Positions 43,059 to 53,821 of a stretch of DNA of 64,000 bases are shown piece by piece. The notes beneath the pieces are model-generated. The model ran no database searches. It was given only the letters and a program-made list of their open reading frames with translations, and was not told where the DNA came from. The translations under genes were made by a program, and so were the position numbers. Each line of letters begins with the position of its first letter. Position 1 is the first letter of the stretch. The DNA is from Paenibacillus sp. FSL R7-0273 (lineage in GTDB: Bacteria > Bacillota > Bacilli > Paenibacillales > Paenibacillaceae). Location: the NCBI RefSeq assembly GCF_000758625.1, contig NZ_CP009283.1, forward strand, positions 15,001 through 79,000, written 5' to 3'.

Positions 43059-44501
43059 ATGGAGCAGATGAATGAACTGGTGCAGTCCGTAATGGAGTCC
43101 GCGGAGGAGCATGAGCTGTGGTCGCCCCATGACACCCTCGTAGTCGCAGTTTCCGGAGGACCGGACTCTGTGGCTCTTTTGCGTATTCTGCATGAAATAT
43201 CACAGAAATGGACACCTCTAAAGCTGGTGTGTGCCCATGTAAACCATGGCTTCAGGGAGGAATCGGCCAAAGAGGCCGAATTTGTCCGCACACTTGCCGA
43301 AGGGCTCGGAATCCCGTTTGAGCTGGCTGAGTTCGATATCCCTGCAATTGCAAAAGGCAGCGGACTCGGGCCGGAGGGGACAGCAAGGGAGAAGCGGTAT
43401 GGATTTCTGATTGAAACAGCCCGGCGTTACGGTGCGCGTGCGGTCGCGCTGGCGCATCATGCGGATGATCAGGCAGAGACAGTGCTTATGCGGCTGCTGC
43501 GCGGGAGCGGTCCTGGAGGACTTGCCGGAATGCGCTGGAAACGGACCGAAAAAAAGGTGGAACTCATCCGGCCCTTCCTTCGTATTAACAAAACAGCTCT
43601 TACCGGCCTATGCCAGGAGCAGGGGTATGACTACGTCCTGGATGCCAGCAATCTGCTGACCCATTATACGCGTAATGCTGTCCGGCTGGACCTGCTTCCT
43701 ATGCTGGAGAGATATAATCCCAGAGTGAAGCAGTCGCTGCTGCAGCTATCCGAAATTACCGGGGCAGAAGACGAGTATATGGAGGCGAATGTGCAAAAAT
43801 GCTTCCAGGAGCTTGTTTTGGCGGAGCATGGAAAATACACCTTGAAAAGAGCTTCATTTACTGCGCTGCCGTCCGCTTTACAACGGCGTTTGATTAAACT
43901 AATATTAAATTATCTGTCGGCGGATGCATTATCACCCGATTTTTCCAAGATCGAAGCAGTACGCCGGGGAACGCTGCAGGAACAACCCACCGGATGGAAT
44001 CTTGATTTGGGCGGGGGAATGATCTGTGTGCGGCAGTACGATACTATTTTGTTCTCGTCCAAGCCTCAGCCTCGGAAGGTTAGCTATACATATCGGTTGT
44101 CTTTGCCGCATTCCCGCCTTGACATTGAGGAGATTGGAAAAGCAATGACGATGACGGTGCTGGAGAGGGAAAGCTTTGCTTTGCAGGGGGAGGATTCCGG
44201 GAAGACATCAGCCTGGTTTGACAGTGATGAGCTGGCCATGCCGCTGACCGTCCGTTCCCGATTGCCTGGAGATACCATAAGGGTTATGGGATTAAACGGA
44301 AGCAAAAAGGTAAAAGATATTTATATTGATGATAAAATACCTTCTTCCGAACGCTCTGTGATTCCCCTTGTTTGTGATGCTGCAGGCAATATCGTCTGGA
44401 TTCCGGGCGTTAGGCGCTCGATGCATGCCGCAGTAGGGCGGCACACGGCCTCGGTTCTGCTCTTGACTCTGGAAGATCTGGAGAAAAGCGAAGAAGCGTA
44501 A
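43059..44501 (+). CDS. tilS: tRNA(Ile)-lysidine synthase
   Basis: 480 aa. TilS converts C34 of the CAT-anticodon tRNA-Ile to lysidine using lysine and ATP. The PP-loop SGGPDS is at 32-37; HHADDQAETVLMRLLRGSG (about 134) and RPFL follow. The C-terminal half (TilS-C, with RLPGDTIRVMGLNGSKKVKDI) binds tRNA. AGGAAAGGA precedes the ATG. The tilS-hpt-ftsH order is widely conserved. Confidence 0.95.
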   Translation: MEQMNELVQSVMESAEEHELWSPHDTLVVAVSGGPDSVALLRILHEISQKWTPLKLVCAHVNHGFREESAKEAEFVRTLAEGLGIPFELAEFDIPAIAKGSGLGPEGTAREKRYGFLIETARRYGARAVALAHHADDQAETVLMRLLRGSGPGGLAGMRWKRTEKKVELIRPFLRINKTALTGLCQEQGYDYVLDASNLLTHYTRNAVRLDLLPMLERYNPRVKQSLLQLSEITGAEDEYMEANVQKCFQELVLAEHGKYTLKRASFTALPSALQRRLIKLILNYLSADALSPDFSKIEAVRRGTLQEQPTGWNLDLGGGMICVRQYDTILFSSKPQPRKVSYTYRLSLPHSRLDIEEIGKAMTMTVLERESFALQGEDSGKTSAWFDSDELAMPLTVRSRLPGDTIRVMGLNGSKKVKDIYIDDKIPSSERSVIPLVCDAAGNIVWIPGVRRSMHAAVGRHTASVLLLTLEDLEKSEEA

Positions 44502-44546
44502 TGGTCGAAGTAAGTCTTTCATAGTATAACTTAGGAGGTTCGCAAG

Positions 44547-45086
44547 TTGCAGAATGATATTCAGGAAATCTTGATCAGCGAAGAGGAAATTCAACAAAGA
44601 ATCAGGGAGCTTGGCGCCCAGCTGAGCGAAGAATACGCAGGACGCACGCCTTTAGTCATTTGTGTACTTAAAGGCGCGTTTATCTTTATGGCAGATCTGG
44701 TTAAAGTCATTACAGTACCTGTTGAAATGGATTTCATGGCAGTATCCAGCTACGGCGGTACGACCAAGTCGTCCGGCATCGTCAAAATCATTAAGGATCT
44801 GGATACCTCGGTGGAAGGCCGCGATGTTCTGATTGTAGAGGACATTATTGACAGTGGTCTCACGCTCAGCTACCTGATTGATATGCTGCAGGGCCGTAAT
44901 GCTGCTTCCATTAAAGTAGTGACCCTGTTCGACAAGCCGTCAGGCCGCGCAGTTACTCTTGAAGCCGAATACACCGGTTTTGTGATTCCTGATGCTTTCC
45001 TGGTAGGCTATGGTCTGGACTATGCCGAGCTGTACCGGAACCTCCCTTATGTCGGTGTGCTGAAGCCTGAAATTTACACTAAATAA
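44547..45086 (+). CDS. hpt: hypoxanthine phosphoribosyltransferase
   Basis: 179 aa. It salvages hypoxanthine and guanine to IMP and GMP using PRPP. The PRPP-binding motif [17 protein letters not shown] lies at about 94-110; the early [12 protein letters not shown] and the [14 protein letters not shown] end are typical. TTG 44547 stands 8 nt after TTAGGAGG. It is 45 nt behind tilS and probably co-transcribed with it. Confidence 0.95.
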   Translation: MQNDIQEILISEEEIQQRIRELGAQLSEEYAGRTPLVICVLKGAFIFMADLVKVITVPVEMDFMAVSSYGGTTKSSGIVKIIKDLDTSVEGRDVLIVEDIIDSGLTLSYLIDMLQGRNAASIKVVTLFDKPSGRAVTLEAEYTGFVIPDAFLVGYGLDYAELYRNLPYVGVLKPEIYTK

Positions 45087-45137
45087 TCGATTCGACAGCC
45101 TTAGATCCAAGGATCAGATTCCCGGGCCTGACGTTAT

Positions 45138-45167
45138 TTGAGGACCCCGGGCAGGCTATGGTACAAT
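45138..45167 (+). promoter_or_regulatory. possible promoter of ftsH
   Basis: TTGAGG, 18 bp, TACAAT, 30 bp before the ftsH start. Between the hexamers lies CCCGGG, which can pair with an identical palindrome at 45121. Confidence 0.45.
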
Positions 45168-45196
45168 AACTTGAGCGTTGTGAGAGGAGGTAGGGG

Positions 45197-47251
45197 ATGA
45201 ATCGGTTCATCCGGAATTCTGGTTTTTATTTGATTTTATTTTTAGTCGTGGTGGGCATTGTCCAGTTTGTAAGCAATGGAAATGAATCCGCCGATTTCCC
45301 TAGATACGATGAGTTGCGGCAGGAGATCAAGGCTAACAATGTGAAGAGCATGACGATTCAGTTTGAAGGCAACGCCTTCCTGGTTACCGGTGAATACAAA
45401 AATTTGCCGGCTGATACCAAATCGAAAAACTTTTCCACATATGTCCCTCCTACAGATGCAGCGATCAATGAGCTCATTGCCGCCAGTGATTCCCAGGGCG
45501 TGGAGCTGACCCAGAAGAAAATGGAGGGTGACAGCATCTGGCTGACATTCCTGTCCTCCATTATCCCGCTGGTAATTATGTTCATCCTGTTCTTCTTCCT
45601 GTTCAACAATGCACAGGGCGGCGGCGGCAAAGTGATGAACTTTGGCAAGAGCAAAGCCCGCCTGTACAATGAAGAAAAGAAGAAGATCAGCTTCGAGGAT
45701 GTTGCCGGTGCGGATGAAGAGAAGCAGGAGCTCGTCGAGGTTGTTGAATTCCTCAAGGACCCGCGCAAGTTTGCTGCAGTGGGTGCGCGTATCCCTAAAG
45801 GGGTGCTGCTCGTCGGCCCTCCGGGTACAGGTAAAACCTTGCTTGCCCGTGCAGTAGCCGGTGAAGCAGGCGTTCCATTCTTCAGCATTTCCGGTTCCGA
45901 CTTTGTAGAAATGTTCGTCGGTGTCGGTGCTTCCCGTGTACGTGACCTGTTCGAGAACGCCAAGAAGAATGCTCCATGTATCATTTTCATCGATGAAATT
46001 GATGCAGTGGGCCGTCAACGCGGCGCCGGACTCGGCGGCGGACATGATGAACGTGAACAGACACTCAACCAATTGCTCGTTGAAATGGACGGCTTTGGCG
46101 GTAACGAAGGCATTATCATCGTCGCGGCAACCAACCGCGCAGACATACTGGATCCGGCGCTGCTCCGTCCGGGACGTTTTGACCGTCAGATTACGGTTGA
46201 CCGCCCTGACGTAAAAGGCCGTGAAGCTGTACTGAAGGTTCACTCCCGCAACAAGCCGCTGACCAAGGATGTTAAGCTTGATGTCATTGCGAAGCGTACT
46301 ACCGGCTTTACCGGTGCGGACCTTGAGAACCTGCTTAATGAAGCAGCCCTGCTCGCTGCCCGCCGTAACCGCAAGGATATCGGCATGCGCGAGGTAGATG
46401 AAGCAATCGACCGTGTAATCGTTGGTACAGAGAAACGCAGCCGGATTATCAGCGACCGTGAGAAACGCATCGTGGCTTACCACGAAGCAGGCCACACGAT
46501 TGCAGGCTACTTCCTGGAGCACGCGGACATGGTTCATAAGGTTACTATTATCCCGCGCGGACGCGCAGGCGGATATGTCATTATGCTTCCGAAGGAAGAC
46601 CGGATGCTGGTTACCAAGCAGGAGCTGCTTGATAAGGTAACCGGACTCCTCGGCGGACGTGTTGCCGAAGAGATGTTCATCGGTGAAATCGGTACTGGCG
46701 CATATAGTGACTTCCAGCAGGCAACAAGCATCGTGCGCAGCATGATTATGCAGTACGGTATGAGTGATAAGCTGGGACCAATGCAGTTCGGAACTTCCCA
46801 GGGCCAGGTATTCCTGGGCCGTGATATCGGGCATGAGCAGAACTACAGTGATTCCATCGCATATGAAATCGATCAGGAAATGCAGAACTTTATCCGCAGC
46901 TGCTATGAGCGCTGCCGTGAGCTGCTGACCAAGTACTCCAAGGAAATGCATCTGATCGCGAACACGCTTCTTGAGAAGGAAACGCTGGAGCTTGATCAGA
47001 TCAGAGAGCTGATTGAGCAGGGCTACCTAACTGAAGACGGCGAGCCGTCAGAGGTTCCGGCCGTAACTCATGAAGCAGGCGAGCCTGTTATTGATTCAAT
47101 CGGTGATGTAAAGGTACGTATCCAAGGCAAAAACGACGAAACACCATCGTCCTTGCCGGATCTGACCAAGGACATTCCGAACAAGCCGGATTCCGGAGAA
47201 GATAATGATCCGAACGGCGGCAACAAAGACGGAGGCGGCAACCTCGTCTAA
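45197..47251 (+). CDS. ftsH: ATP-dependent zinc metalloprotease FtsH
   Basis: 684 aa. Two membrane segments (about 9-26 and 115-137) flank an extracytoplasmic domain; then the AAA+ module with Walker A GPPGTGKT (about 207-214), the pore loop [13 protein letters not shown] and the SRH arginines; and the zinc protease site HEAGH (429-433). It degrades membrane and regulatory proteins, and in B. subtilis removes Spo0E, which aids sporulation. The C-terminal 70 residues are acidic and low-complexity, ending in Gly/Asn/Asp-rich sequence. GAGAGGAGG is the ribosome site. Confidence 0.97.
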   Translation: MNRFIRNSGFYLILFLVVVGIVQFVSNGNESADFPRYDELRQEIKANNVKSMTIQFEGNAFLVTGEYKNLPADTKSKNFSTYVPPTDAAINELIAASDSQGVELTQKKMEGDSIWLTFLSSIIPLVIMFILFFFLFNNAQGGGGKVMNFGKSKARLYNEEKKKISFEDVAGADEEKQELVEVVEFLKDPRKFAAVGARIPKGVLLVGPPGTGKTLLARAVAGEAGVPFFSISGSDFVEMFVGVGASRVRDLFENAKKNAPCIIFIDEIDAVGRQRGAGLGGGHDEREQTLNQLLVEMDGFGGNEGIIIVAATNRADILDPALLRPGRFDRQITVDRPDVKGREAVLKVHSRNKPLTKDVKLDVIAKRTTGFTGADLENLLNEAALLAARRNRKDIGMREVDEAIDRVIVGTEKRSRIISDREKRIVAYHEAGHTIAGYFLEHADMVHKVTIIPRGRAGGYVIMLPKEDRMLVTKQELLDKVTGLLGGRVAEEMFIGEIGTGAYSDFQQATSIVRSMIMQYGMSDKLGPMQFGTSQGQVFLGRDIGHEQNYSDSIAYEIDQEMQNFIRSCYERCRELLTKYSKEMHLIANTLLEKETLELDQIRELIEQGYLTEDGEPSEVPAVTHEAGEPVIDSIGDVKVRIQGKNDETPSSLPDLTKDIPNKPDSGEDNDPNGGNKDGGGNLV

Positions 47252-47277
47252 GGTATAGTAATACGGAAGGATCGCAC

Positions 47278-47309
47278 ACCGGAGAACCAGTTGGTTCTCC
47301 GGTTTTTTT
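47278..47309 (+). terminator. Terminator after ftsH
   Basis: ACCGGAGAACC and GGTTCTCCGGT form a perfect 11-bp stem with a 4-nt loop, then TTTTTT. Confidence 0.94.
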
Positions 47310-47398
47310 ATGGAGTAAAAGGCTGGAGCTTGCTTCGCCGCTAATTGTCATTCTGACATTTTGTTATTCCGGAAGCATGCAGATTCCGTTTCGTTACA

Positions 47399-47427
47399 TT
47401 GACAGTGGGGATTACGTTGTGTACATT
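47399..47427 (+). promoter_or_regulatory. sigma-A promoter of the nad operon
   Basis: TTGACA, 17 bp, TACATT, 77 bp before nadA. Perfect -35 and 4 of 6 at the -10. Confidence 0.5.
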
Positions 47428-47503
47428 AGTGATTAACTATTAAATTATATAAAATCCATGAAATAGGCGTAGAAGCCAATAGAATTAAGGGGGAAATTTA
47501 ACC

Positions 47504-48442
47504 GTGGAAGCTCTGGCGCTTGAGCGCAAGCAGGAAATGAACCGCGAACTTCGTGGGCGCCTCGAACAGCTTAAGAAGGAACGTAATGCAATTATTCTGG
47601 CTCATTATTATCAGCGTGATGAAATTCAGGAGGTAGCGGATTTCCGGGGCGATTCTTTTTTGCTTGCTCAAAAGGCGGCGGAGACGGATGCAGAGGTTAT
47701 CGTGTTCTGCGGCGTTCATTTTATGGGGGAAAGCGCTAAGATTCTTGCTCCGAACAAAACAGTAATCATTCCTGATGAACGCGCGGGCTGCCCGATGGCC
47801 GATATGGTCAACGTGGACGGACTTCGCAGGCTCAAGGCCCAGCATCCGAATGCCAAGGTTGTAACGTACATCAACTCATCCGCCGAAATCAAAGCAGAGA
47901 CGGATATTTGCTGTACCTCGGCGAATGCTGTCCGGGTCATAGAATCACTGGATGCGGAAGAAATTATCTGGGTACCGGATAAGAATCTCGGACATTACGT
48001 CCAGGAGAAGACCGGCAAGAAGCTGATTATCTGGGAAGGCTACTGCAACACGCATGATATGCTTACGGTTAAAGATGTGATCGAGATGAAAGCCAAATAT
48101 CCGGAGGCTGAATTTGTGGTTCATCCGGAGTGCCGGCCTGAAGTGGTTGCAATGGGAGACTATGTTGGCAGCACGACGTCGATTATCGATTATTGCCGGA
48201 AATCGGACCGCCGGCAGTTCATCGTTGGAACAGAGGACGGAACAGGCTACCAGCTGCGCAAGGACAGTCCGGATAAGGAATTCCATTTTGCTACAAAATT
48301 CCTTGTCTGCCCTAATATGAAGGTAAACAACCTAAAAAAACTGGTAAAATGCCTGGAGACGATGAAGCCGCAGATTTACGTACCGCCCGCTGTCGCCGAC
48401 AAAGCCAGAACCTCCTTAGAGCGCATGCTACAAGTCCGGTAG
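47504..48442 (+). CDS. nadA: quinolinate synthase
   Basis: 312 aa, the short form. NadA condenses iminoaspartate with dihydroxyacetone phosphate to quinolinate on a 4Fe-4S cluster. Cysteine candidates are in CCTSANAV (Cys136/137), HPECRPEV and CPNMKVNNLKK. It starts with ERKQEMNRELRGRLEQLKKERNAIILAHYYQ, the classical family opening. GTG 47504 is 10 nt after TAAGGGGG. It heads nadA-nadB-nadC; this operon is not in this place in B. subtilis. Confidence 0.95.
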   Translation: MEALALERKQEMNRELRGRLEQLKKERNAIILAHYYQRDEIQEVADFRGDSFLLAQKAAETDAEVIVFCGVHFMGESAKILAPNKTVIIPDERAGCPMADMVNVDGLRRLKAQHPNAKVVTYINSSAEIKAETDICCTSANAVRVIESLDAEEIIWVPDKNLGHYVQEKTGKKLIIWEGYCNTHDMLTVKDVIEMKAKYPEAEFVVHPECRPEVVAMGDYVGSTTSIIDYCRKSDRRQFIVGTEDGTGYQLRKDSPDKEFHFATKFLVCPNMKVNNLKKLVKCLETMKPQIYVPPAVADKARTSLERMLQVR

Positions 48443-48481
48443 CATGCGCTACTCTTTCGTTGAAACAGGTGATTAGCGGTC

Positions 48482-50098
48482 ATGATTCCACAATATTTAG
48501 TAGATTTCAATGTTCGCGAGCTTCCTTCAGTCAAGACAGATGTTATTGTAATCGGTTCAGGAATAGCAGGCTTGTTCACTGCAATTAAAGCCGCGGAGGA
48601 CCGGAAGGTCATTGTGATTACCAAGAAATCGCTGATGGAGAGCAATACCCGGTATGCACAAGGCGGGATTGCCGCGGTGTTCTCCAAGGAGGATTCACCG
48701 GCATATCACCGGCAGGATACTTTGCTGGCAGGTGCCGGGCTTAACTCTTCATCGGCAGTTGATGTACTGGTTCATGAAGGGCCCGCGGGTGTACATGAGC
48801 TAATCCGGCTGGGCACCATATTCGATGAAGAGAACGGTGTATTGGCTTTAACCCAGGAAGGGGCGCATAGCCACCGCCGTATTTTGCATGCCAACGGAGA
48901 TGCTACCGGGTATGAGATTGTACGTGCGCTTATAGAGCAGGTGAAGCAGGAAAAGAATATTGAGGTCTGGGATGATCATTTCGTCATCGATCTGATTACA
49001 GACAACGGTGAATGTGCCGGAGCGCTGGTGCTGCGGCCTAACGGGGAGCGGCTGTTCCTGCAGGCAGACGCCACCGTGCTCTGCTCGGGAGGAGCAGGTC
49101 AGTTATACCGATATACAACCAATCCTGAAGTAGCCACCGGTGACGGCGTTGCGATAGCTTACCGGGCAGGGGCCCATGTGCGTGATATGGAGTTTATCCA
49201 GTTCCATCCGACTGCGCTGAGCTATCCCGGAGCACCGCGGTTTCTGATCTCGGAGGCCTTGCGCGGGGAGGGTGCTGTACTGCGGAATATTCATGGAGAA
49301 CGCTTTATGGAGCGGTATCATGAGCTGCTTGAGCTTGCACCGCGTGATATTGTCGCCCGGGCTATTGTCAGTGAGATGGAGCTGACCAAGTCAACCTTCG
49401 TCTACCTTGATATTACCCATGAGCCAGCTGATATGGTGAAGCACCGTTTTCCGACTATTTATGAGACCTGTATGGGCTATGGACTCGATATTACGAGTGA
49501 CTGGATTCCTGTGGCTCCTGCTGCGCATTATATGATGGGGGGCATCAAAACTGATCTGAACGGTGAAAGCAATATCGCCCGGCTGTTTGCCTGCGGTGAG
49601 GTGTCCTCGACCGGAGTGCAGGGAGCGAACCGTTTGGCCAGCAACTCTTTGTCTGAAGCCATTGTATTCGGACGGCGGATTACGGAACGCATCCGCGGGC
49701 TTGCTCCGGCTGATTGGACCAGCCTTTCTGCCGGCTGCAATCAAGGACGTACAGAAGCTCCGATTCAGGCTATTGTGGAGCGCAGGCTGAAGCTGCAGAA
49801 GGTTATGGTGCGTTATGCCGGCTTGCGGCGTAATGAGGGAATGCTTAATAAAGGGCTGGATGAGCTGAAGCGGCAGCTGCCGATATTCGGTGCTGCACTC
49901 ACCAGACGTGAGGAATATGAGTTCGCCAATATGCTTACCTGCTGTCTGCTGATTACAGAGTCTGCATTGGCACGGCAGGAGAGCCGCGGAGCCCATTACC
50001 GGGAGGATTATCCGCTGCGGGATGATGCAAACTGGCAGAAACATTTGCTCCAGATCCGTGATCTGGGCATAGTGGAGGAATTTAGCGATGATGTTTAA
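48482..50098 (+). CDS. nadB: L-aspartate oxidase
   Basis: 538 aa flavoprotein of the succinate dehydrogenase/fumarate reductase group; it oxidises aspartate to iminoaspartate. The FAD loop is VIGSGIAGLFTAI (about 22-34); RYAQGGIAAV, HEGPAGVHELIRLG, EFIQFHPTAL and GEVSSTGVQGANRLASNSL follow in the right order. The 3' end overlaps nadC by 11 nt. With nadA, it completes quinolinate synthesis. Confidence 0.95.
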   Translation: MIPQYLVDFNVRELPSVKTDVIVIGSGIAGLFTAIKAAEDRKVIVITKKSLMESNTRYAQGGIAAVFSKEDSPAYHRQDTLLAGAGLNSSSAVDVLVHEGPAGVHELIRLGTIFDEENGVLALTQEGAHSHRRILHANGDATGYEIVRALIEQVKQEKNIEVWDDHFVIDLITDNGECAGALVLRPNGERLFLQADATVLCSGGAGQLYRYTTNPEVATGDGVAIAYRAGAHVRDMEFIQFHPTALSYPGAPRFLISEALRGEGAVLRNIHGERFMERYHELLELAPRDIVARAIVSEMELTKSTFVYLDITHEPADMVKHRFPTIYETCMGYGLDITSDWIPVAPAAHYMMGGIKTDLNGESNIARLFACGEVSSTGVQGANRLASNSLSEAIVFGRRITERIRGLAPADWTSLSAGCNQGRTEAPIQAIVERRLKLQKVMVRYAGLRRNEGMLNKGLDELKRQLPIFGAALTRREEYEFANMLTCCLLITESALARQESRGAHYREDYPLRDDANWQKHLLQIRDLGIVEEFSDDV

Positions 50099-50963
50099 CG
50101 GTTATAATGAAGAGCTGGTACAGCTGATTAAAAGCTGGCTGCAGGAGGATGTGGGCTCGGGTGATATTACAACCCGGACAACGATACCGGCAGGCCATGA
50201 ATCTAAAGGTATAATCCATGTGAAGGAAGCCGGTGTCATCTGCGGTCTGCCTGTAGCTGAGCTGGTGTTTGAAGTAGTCGACCCGTCGCTCAGATTCACA
50301 GCCAAGGTTCAGGATGGCCAGGCTGTGTCGAAAGGGACAGTAATTGCCGAGGTGGAAGGAAGTACGCATGCCATTTTGACCGGTGAGCGGCTTGCGCTTA
50401 ATCTAATGCAGCGGTTATCAGGTATAGCTACCCGGACTGCCGCTTTTGTTGAAGAGCTCGATGGTCTAAAGACAAGGCTGGTAGATACTCGCAAAACAAC
50501 GCCGGGTCACCGGATGCTGGAGAAGTATGCTGTCCGCGTCGGGGGCGGTGCCAATCACCGGTTCGGTTTATATGATGCCGTAATGATTAAGGACAATCAT
50601 ATCAAGGGAGCCGGCGGCATTCTTCAGGCAGTCGGCCGGGCCCGAGCGAATATCCCGCATACCATGACTATTGAAGTGGAGACAGAGAGCCTTGAGCAGG
50701 TGGAAGAGGCGCTTGCAGCCGGTGCAGATATTATTATGCTGGACAATATGGCGCCCGATCTGATGAAGGAAGCAGTCCGGAGAATTAAAACCAAAGCTCC
50801 TCATGTCAAAACAGAAGCTTCCGGCAACGTAACGCTTGAAACCATACGCGGCATAGCTGAATCTGGTGTGGATGTGATTTCTGTAGGACGACTGACATAT
50901 TCCTTTAACAGTCTGGATATCAGTCTGGATCTGAATGCCCGGAAGGAGGGAACGCTCTCATGA
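50088..50963 (+). CDS. nadC: nicotinate-nucleotide pyrophosphorylase
   Basis: 291 aa. It converts quinolinate and PRPP to nicotinate mononucleotide. Key motifs: [10 protein letters not shown] (about 17-26), [12 protein letters not shown] (about 104-115), [22 protein letters not shown] (the Arg/Lys cluster about 135-155, binding quinolinate and PRPP), MIKDNHI, LDNM and [14 protein letters not shown] in nadB serves the double ATG (50088, 50091). The stop overlaps coaX (ATGA), tying NAD and CoA synthesis together. Confidence 0.95.
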   Translation: MMFNGYNEELVQLIKSWLQEDVGSGDITTRTTIPAGHESKGIIHVKEAGVICGLPVAELVFEVVDPSLRFTAKVQDGQAVSKGTVIAEVEGSTHAILTGERLALNLMQRLSGIATRTAAFVEELDGLKTRLVDTRKTTPGHRMLEKYAVRVGGGANHRFGLYDAVMIKDNHIKGAGGILQAVGRARANIPHTMTIEVETESLEQVEEALAAGADIIMLDNMAPDLMKEAVRRIKTKAPHVKTEASGNVTLETIRGIAESGVDVISVGRLTYSFNSLDISLDLNARKEGTLS

Positions 50964-51727
50964 TGCTTGTAGTCGATATCGGCAATACTAACATCGTACT
51001 CGGCATATACCGGAAGCGTGAACTGCTGCATCATTTCCGGCTCAGCACGGCCCGCCAGTCCACAGTTGATGAATACGGTGTGCTGATTCACAATCTGTTC
51101 CAGATGTCGAATATGTCCTTTAAGGACGTGGAAGGTGTCATTATCTCCTCTGTCGTACCTCCGCTTGTTCAGGTCATTGTGGAGATGTGTGTAAAATATA
51201 TCGGCAAGGACCCTCTGCTTGTAGGTCCCGGTATCAAGACCGGGCTTAACCTGCGGTATGAGAATCCCCGTGAAGTCGGTGCTGACCGGATTGTAAATGC
51301 CGTTGCCGCCATCGAACAATACAAATGCCCGCTAGTGGTGGTAGACTTCGGGACAGCGACTACATTCGACTGTATTGATGCCGGTGCCAATTACCTGGGC
51401 GGGGCCATTGTTCCGGGCCTTGTGATTTCTACCGAAGCCTTGTACCAGCGGGCATCAAAGCTGCCGCGCATTGAGCTGGAGAAGCCCAAGAAAGTGATCG
51501 GGCGCAATACCGTGCATGCTATGCAGGCCGGAATTATTTTTGGCTATGCCGGACAGGTTGAGGGAATTGTACGGAGAATCAAGCAGGAGATGAACGCACC
51601 CGTGCTGAAGGTTATCGCGACCGGAGGGCTGGCTACACTTATTGCCGGAGAGACGGATTGCATAGATGAAGTGAACCCGATGCTTACACTTGAAGGTCTG
51701 CGTATTATTTATGACCGTAATCAATAA
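50960..51727 (+). CDS. coaX: type III pantothenate kinase
   Basis: 255 aa, ASKHA fold. First step of CoA synthesis. Motifs: VVDIGNTN (phosphate 1, residues 4-11), the PPL segment near 65, [11 protein letters not shown] (about 112-122), the phosphate 2 DFGTATTFD (about 129-137) and GGLATLIA. Starts at ATG 50960 within the nadC stop; ATG 50963 is also possible. As in B. subtilis it precedes hslO. Confidence 0.94.
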   Translation: MMLVVDIGNTNIVLGIYRKRELLHHFRLSTARQSTVDEYGVLIHNLFQMSNMSFKDVEGVIISSVVPPLVQVIVEMCVKYIGKDPLLVGPGIKTGLNLRYENPREVGADRIVNAVAAIEQYKCPLVVVDFGTATTFDCIDAGANYLGGAIVPGLVISTEALYQRASKLPRIELEKPKKVIGRNTVHAMQAGIIFGYAGQVEGIVRRIKQEMNAPVLKVIATGGLATLIAGETDCIDEVNPMLTLEGLRIIYDRNQ

Positions 51728-51774
51728 AGATAAAGAAGCCTGAATCAGGCTCAGAGACAGGAGGGTATGACCCA

Positions 51775-52659
51775 ATGGATAATAAAAAAGACCGGCTGGT
51801 ACGGGGAACTGCACTCCACGGCAGAGTGAGGGCATTTGCGGTCCGGACGACAGAGCTTGTTGATGAGCTGCGGCGCAGACATGACACTTACCCGACAGCC
51901 ACGGCTGCGCTGGGCCGTACAGCAACCGCTGCAGCCATGATGGGCGCTATGCTTAAGGGAGAAGAGAAGCTCACAGTAATGGTTAAAGGCAACGGTCCGA
52001 TTGGACAGATTACCGCTGAGTCTAATGCCCGGGGGGAAGTGCGGGGCTATGTAAGCAATCCGCATGTTCATTTGCCGAGCAACAGCCTTGGGAAGCTGGA
52101 TGTCGCAGGCGCTGTGGGAACGGAAGGGTTCATCGATGTCAGCAAGGATCTGGGGCTTAAGGAGCCGTATCGCGGCAGTGTACCTATTGTTTCCGGTGAG
52201 CTGGGCGATGATTTTACGTACTATTTTGCTATTTCTGAACAGACACCTGCAGCAGTCGGGCTTGGCGTGCTGGTTGAGACTGATAACTCGGTACGTGTAG
52301 CAGGCGGCTTTATTATTCAGCTGCTTCCGGGTCTTACAGATGCCGAAATCAGCGAAATTGAGCAGACACTGAGCACGATGCCTTCTGTTACGGCGCTGCT
52401 GGATCAGGGACTTGAGCCTGAGGAGATGCTGACCTATCTTTTGCCGGATGCGGTTATTCTTGACGGGCTTGATATTGTGTTTAAGTGCCAATGCTCGCGC
52501 GAGCGGGTTGAGCAGACTCTGATCAGTCTGGGCGAGGCTGAGCTGGAGCGGTTAATTGAAGAGGATGATGAGGCGGAGGTTGTATGCCATTTTTGCAACG
52601 AAGCCTATTTATTTAAGAAGGACGAAATGCAGGCGATCCTGGATCAAGCAAGATCGTAG
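51775..52659 (+). CDS. hslO: redox-controlled chaperone Hsp33
   Basis: 294 aa. Hsp33 is switched on by oxidation: four cysteines hold zinc in the reduced form, here Cys238-x-Cys240 (KCQCS) and Cys271-x2-Cys274 (CHFC). The N-terminal domain shows GNGPIGQITAESNARGEVRGYV (in two parts at about 65-86) and the PYRGSVPIVSGELGDDF block. A short hairpin (AGCCT/AGGCT) lies in the 47-nt gap after coaX, and GGAGGGTATGA is the ribosome site. Confidence 0.94.
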   Translation: MDNKKDRLVRGTALHGRVRAFAVRTTELVDELRRRHDTYPTATAALGRTATAAAMMGAMLKGEEKLTVMVKGNGPIGQITAESNARGEVRGYVSNPHVHLPSNSLGKLDVAGAVGTEGFIDVSKDLGLKEPYRGSVPIVSGELGDDFTYYFAISEQTPAAVGLGVLVETDNSVRVAGGFIIQLLPGLTDAEISEIEQTLSTMPSVTALLDQGLEPEEMLTYLLPDAVILDGLDIVFKCQCSRERVEQTLISLGEAELERLIEEDDEAEVVCHFCNEAYLFKKDEMQAILDQARS

Positions 52660-52668
52660 GGCTGTGCG

Positions 52669-53625
52669 ATGATGACTAGACAGGAGCGCGTGCTGCGAAA
52701 TGCCGTTGTTATCCTTGCGGTCGGTACTATGGTGCTTGGCGGACTGCTCTTCTGGAGCCTGCGGGCTATGGCTGTTCTGAAGGGAGAAGCTGTGGAGGGA
52801 GAGCCGGCAGACATTGCCACAGCGGGCGGACAGCCGGTAACGGACCGGGAATGGATGGATGAGCTTGCCAAAAAACACGGAGATGAAGTACTGCTGGCCA
52901 TGCTCAATCACATTGTAGTTGCAAAAGAAGCCAAAGCGCTTGGCATTACTGTAACGGATGCTGATATTGAGGAGGAGCTCCGGCGCAGCATGGCCGGATA
53001 CGGGTCTGAGGAGCAGTATTACGCGCAAATGCTGTCAGAGCTGGGCTTGTCCCGCCAGGAGGTACGCGAAGAGACGGTTTACCGGCTTACGCTTCAGGCA
53101 GTGGCGACAGCGGACATAACGATTAGCGATTCGGCAATTGACCGATATCTGTTGGAGAATGCAGAGCGCTTTGCACCTAAGAAACAGCTGCAGCTGTCCA
53201 TCATTAGAGTGAATACCTATGAAGAGGCCGATCTTGTAATGGACCGGCTGGCGCAGGGTGAGCAATTCGCGGCTGTAGCCGCTGAGGTCTCAACGGATGC
53301 CGAGAGCAGAGAGCACGGCGGGAGCATCGGGACGGTGGAGGAAGATGATCCGTTCTGGCCGGCCGAGCTGCTGAGGACAGCAGCCGGGCTTGAATCCGGT
53401 GATATTGCGGGGCCCCTATCCGCCGGGGAGGATTATGCTGTAATCCGGCTTGAACGGATTATCGAGCCTCCCGGGGCGGATAAGGCAGAGATCCGGGAGC
53501 AGGTAAGGCAGGAGCTGGCGCTGGGGCAGGCAGCCCCGCTTCAGCAGGTGGAAAGCGACCTGCGCAAGAAATATGATACAGCGATATATATTGACAATGA
53601 TATTGACAATGGCCTGCAAGATTGA
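52669..53625 (+). CDS. yacD: membrane-anchored parvulin-type protein (YacD)
   Basis: 318 aa. One membrane segment near the N-terminus (about 11-32, AVVILAVGTMVLGGLLFWSL) instead of a lipobox; the rest should lie outside. A SurA-like helical domain (about 45-155) is followed by a weak rotamase domain (about 165-265; LQLSIIRVNTYEEA, FAAVAAEVSTDAESREHGG). The prolyl isomerase site is less clear than in the PrsA-like protein at 29.9 kb. It follows hslO by 9 nt, with a weak ribosome site, and precedes cysK, as in B. subtilis. Confidence 0.86.
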   Translation: MMTRQERVLRNAVVILAVGTMVLGGLLFWSLRAMAVLKGEAVEGEPADIATAGGQPVTDREWMDELAKKHGDEVLLAMLNHIVVAKEAKALGITVTDADIEEELRRSMAGYGSEEQYYAQMLSELGLSRQEVREETVYRLTLQAVATADITISDSAIDRYLLENAERFAPKKQLQLSIIRVNTYEEADLVMDRLAQGEQFAAVAAEVSTDAESREHGGSIGTVEEDDPFWPAELLRTAAGLESGDIAGPLSAGEDYAVIRLERIIEPPGADKAEIREQVRQELALGQAAPLQQVESDLRKKYDTAIYIDNDIDNGLQD

Positions 53626-53821
53626 TAATATGAGGATAAATGTAAAACCTACTGTTTTAGTCGGGAATGATCGGCGGCAGAAGACACAAGATAGCCGCTG
53701 TACAGCGTTATAACTTGGCGCTGCGGTACTGATATCCTGGTGAAGGTATTACATACTGAAGACATCTGTCACAAGTTATGTACTCATATATCATTTACTA
53801 TTCCAAGGAGGTTTTTTGCTC

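Noticed and set aside
45242..46951. 569-residue open frame on the minus strand
   Set aside because: Exact antisense of ftsH; no ribosome site; composition is that of a codon shadow.
53626..53821. T-box or S-box riboswitch before cysK
   Set aside because: No T-box sequence, specifier loop, S-box core or attenuator is visible; only a 12-bp palindrome.
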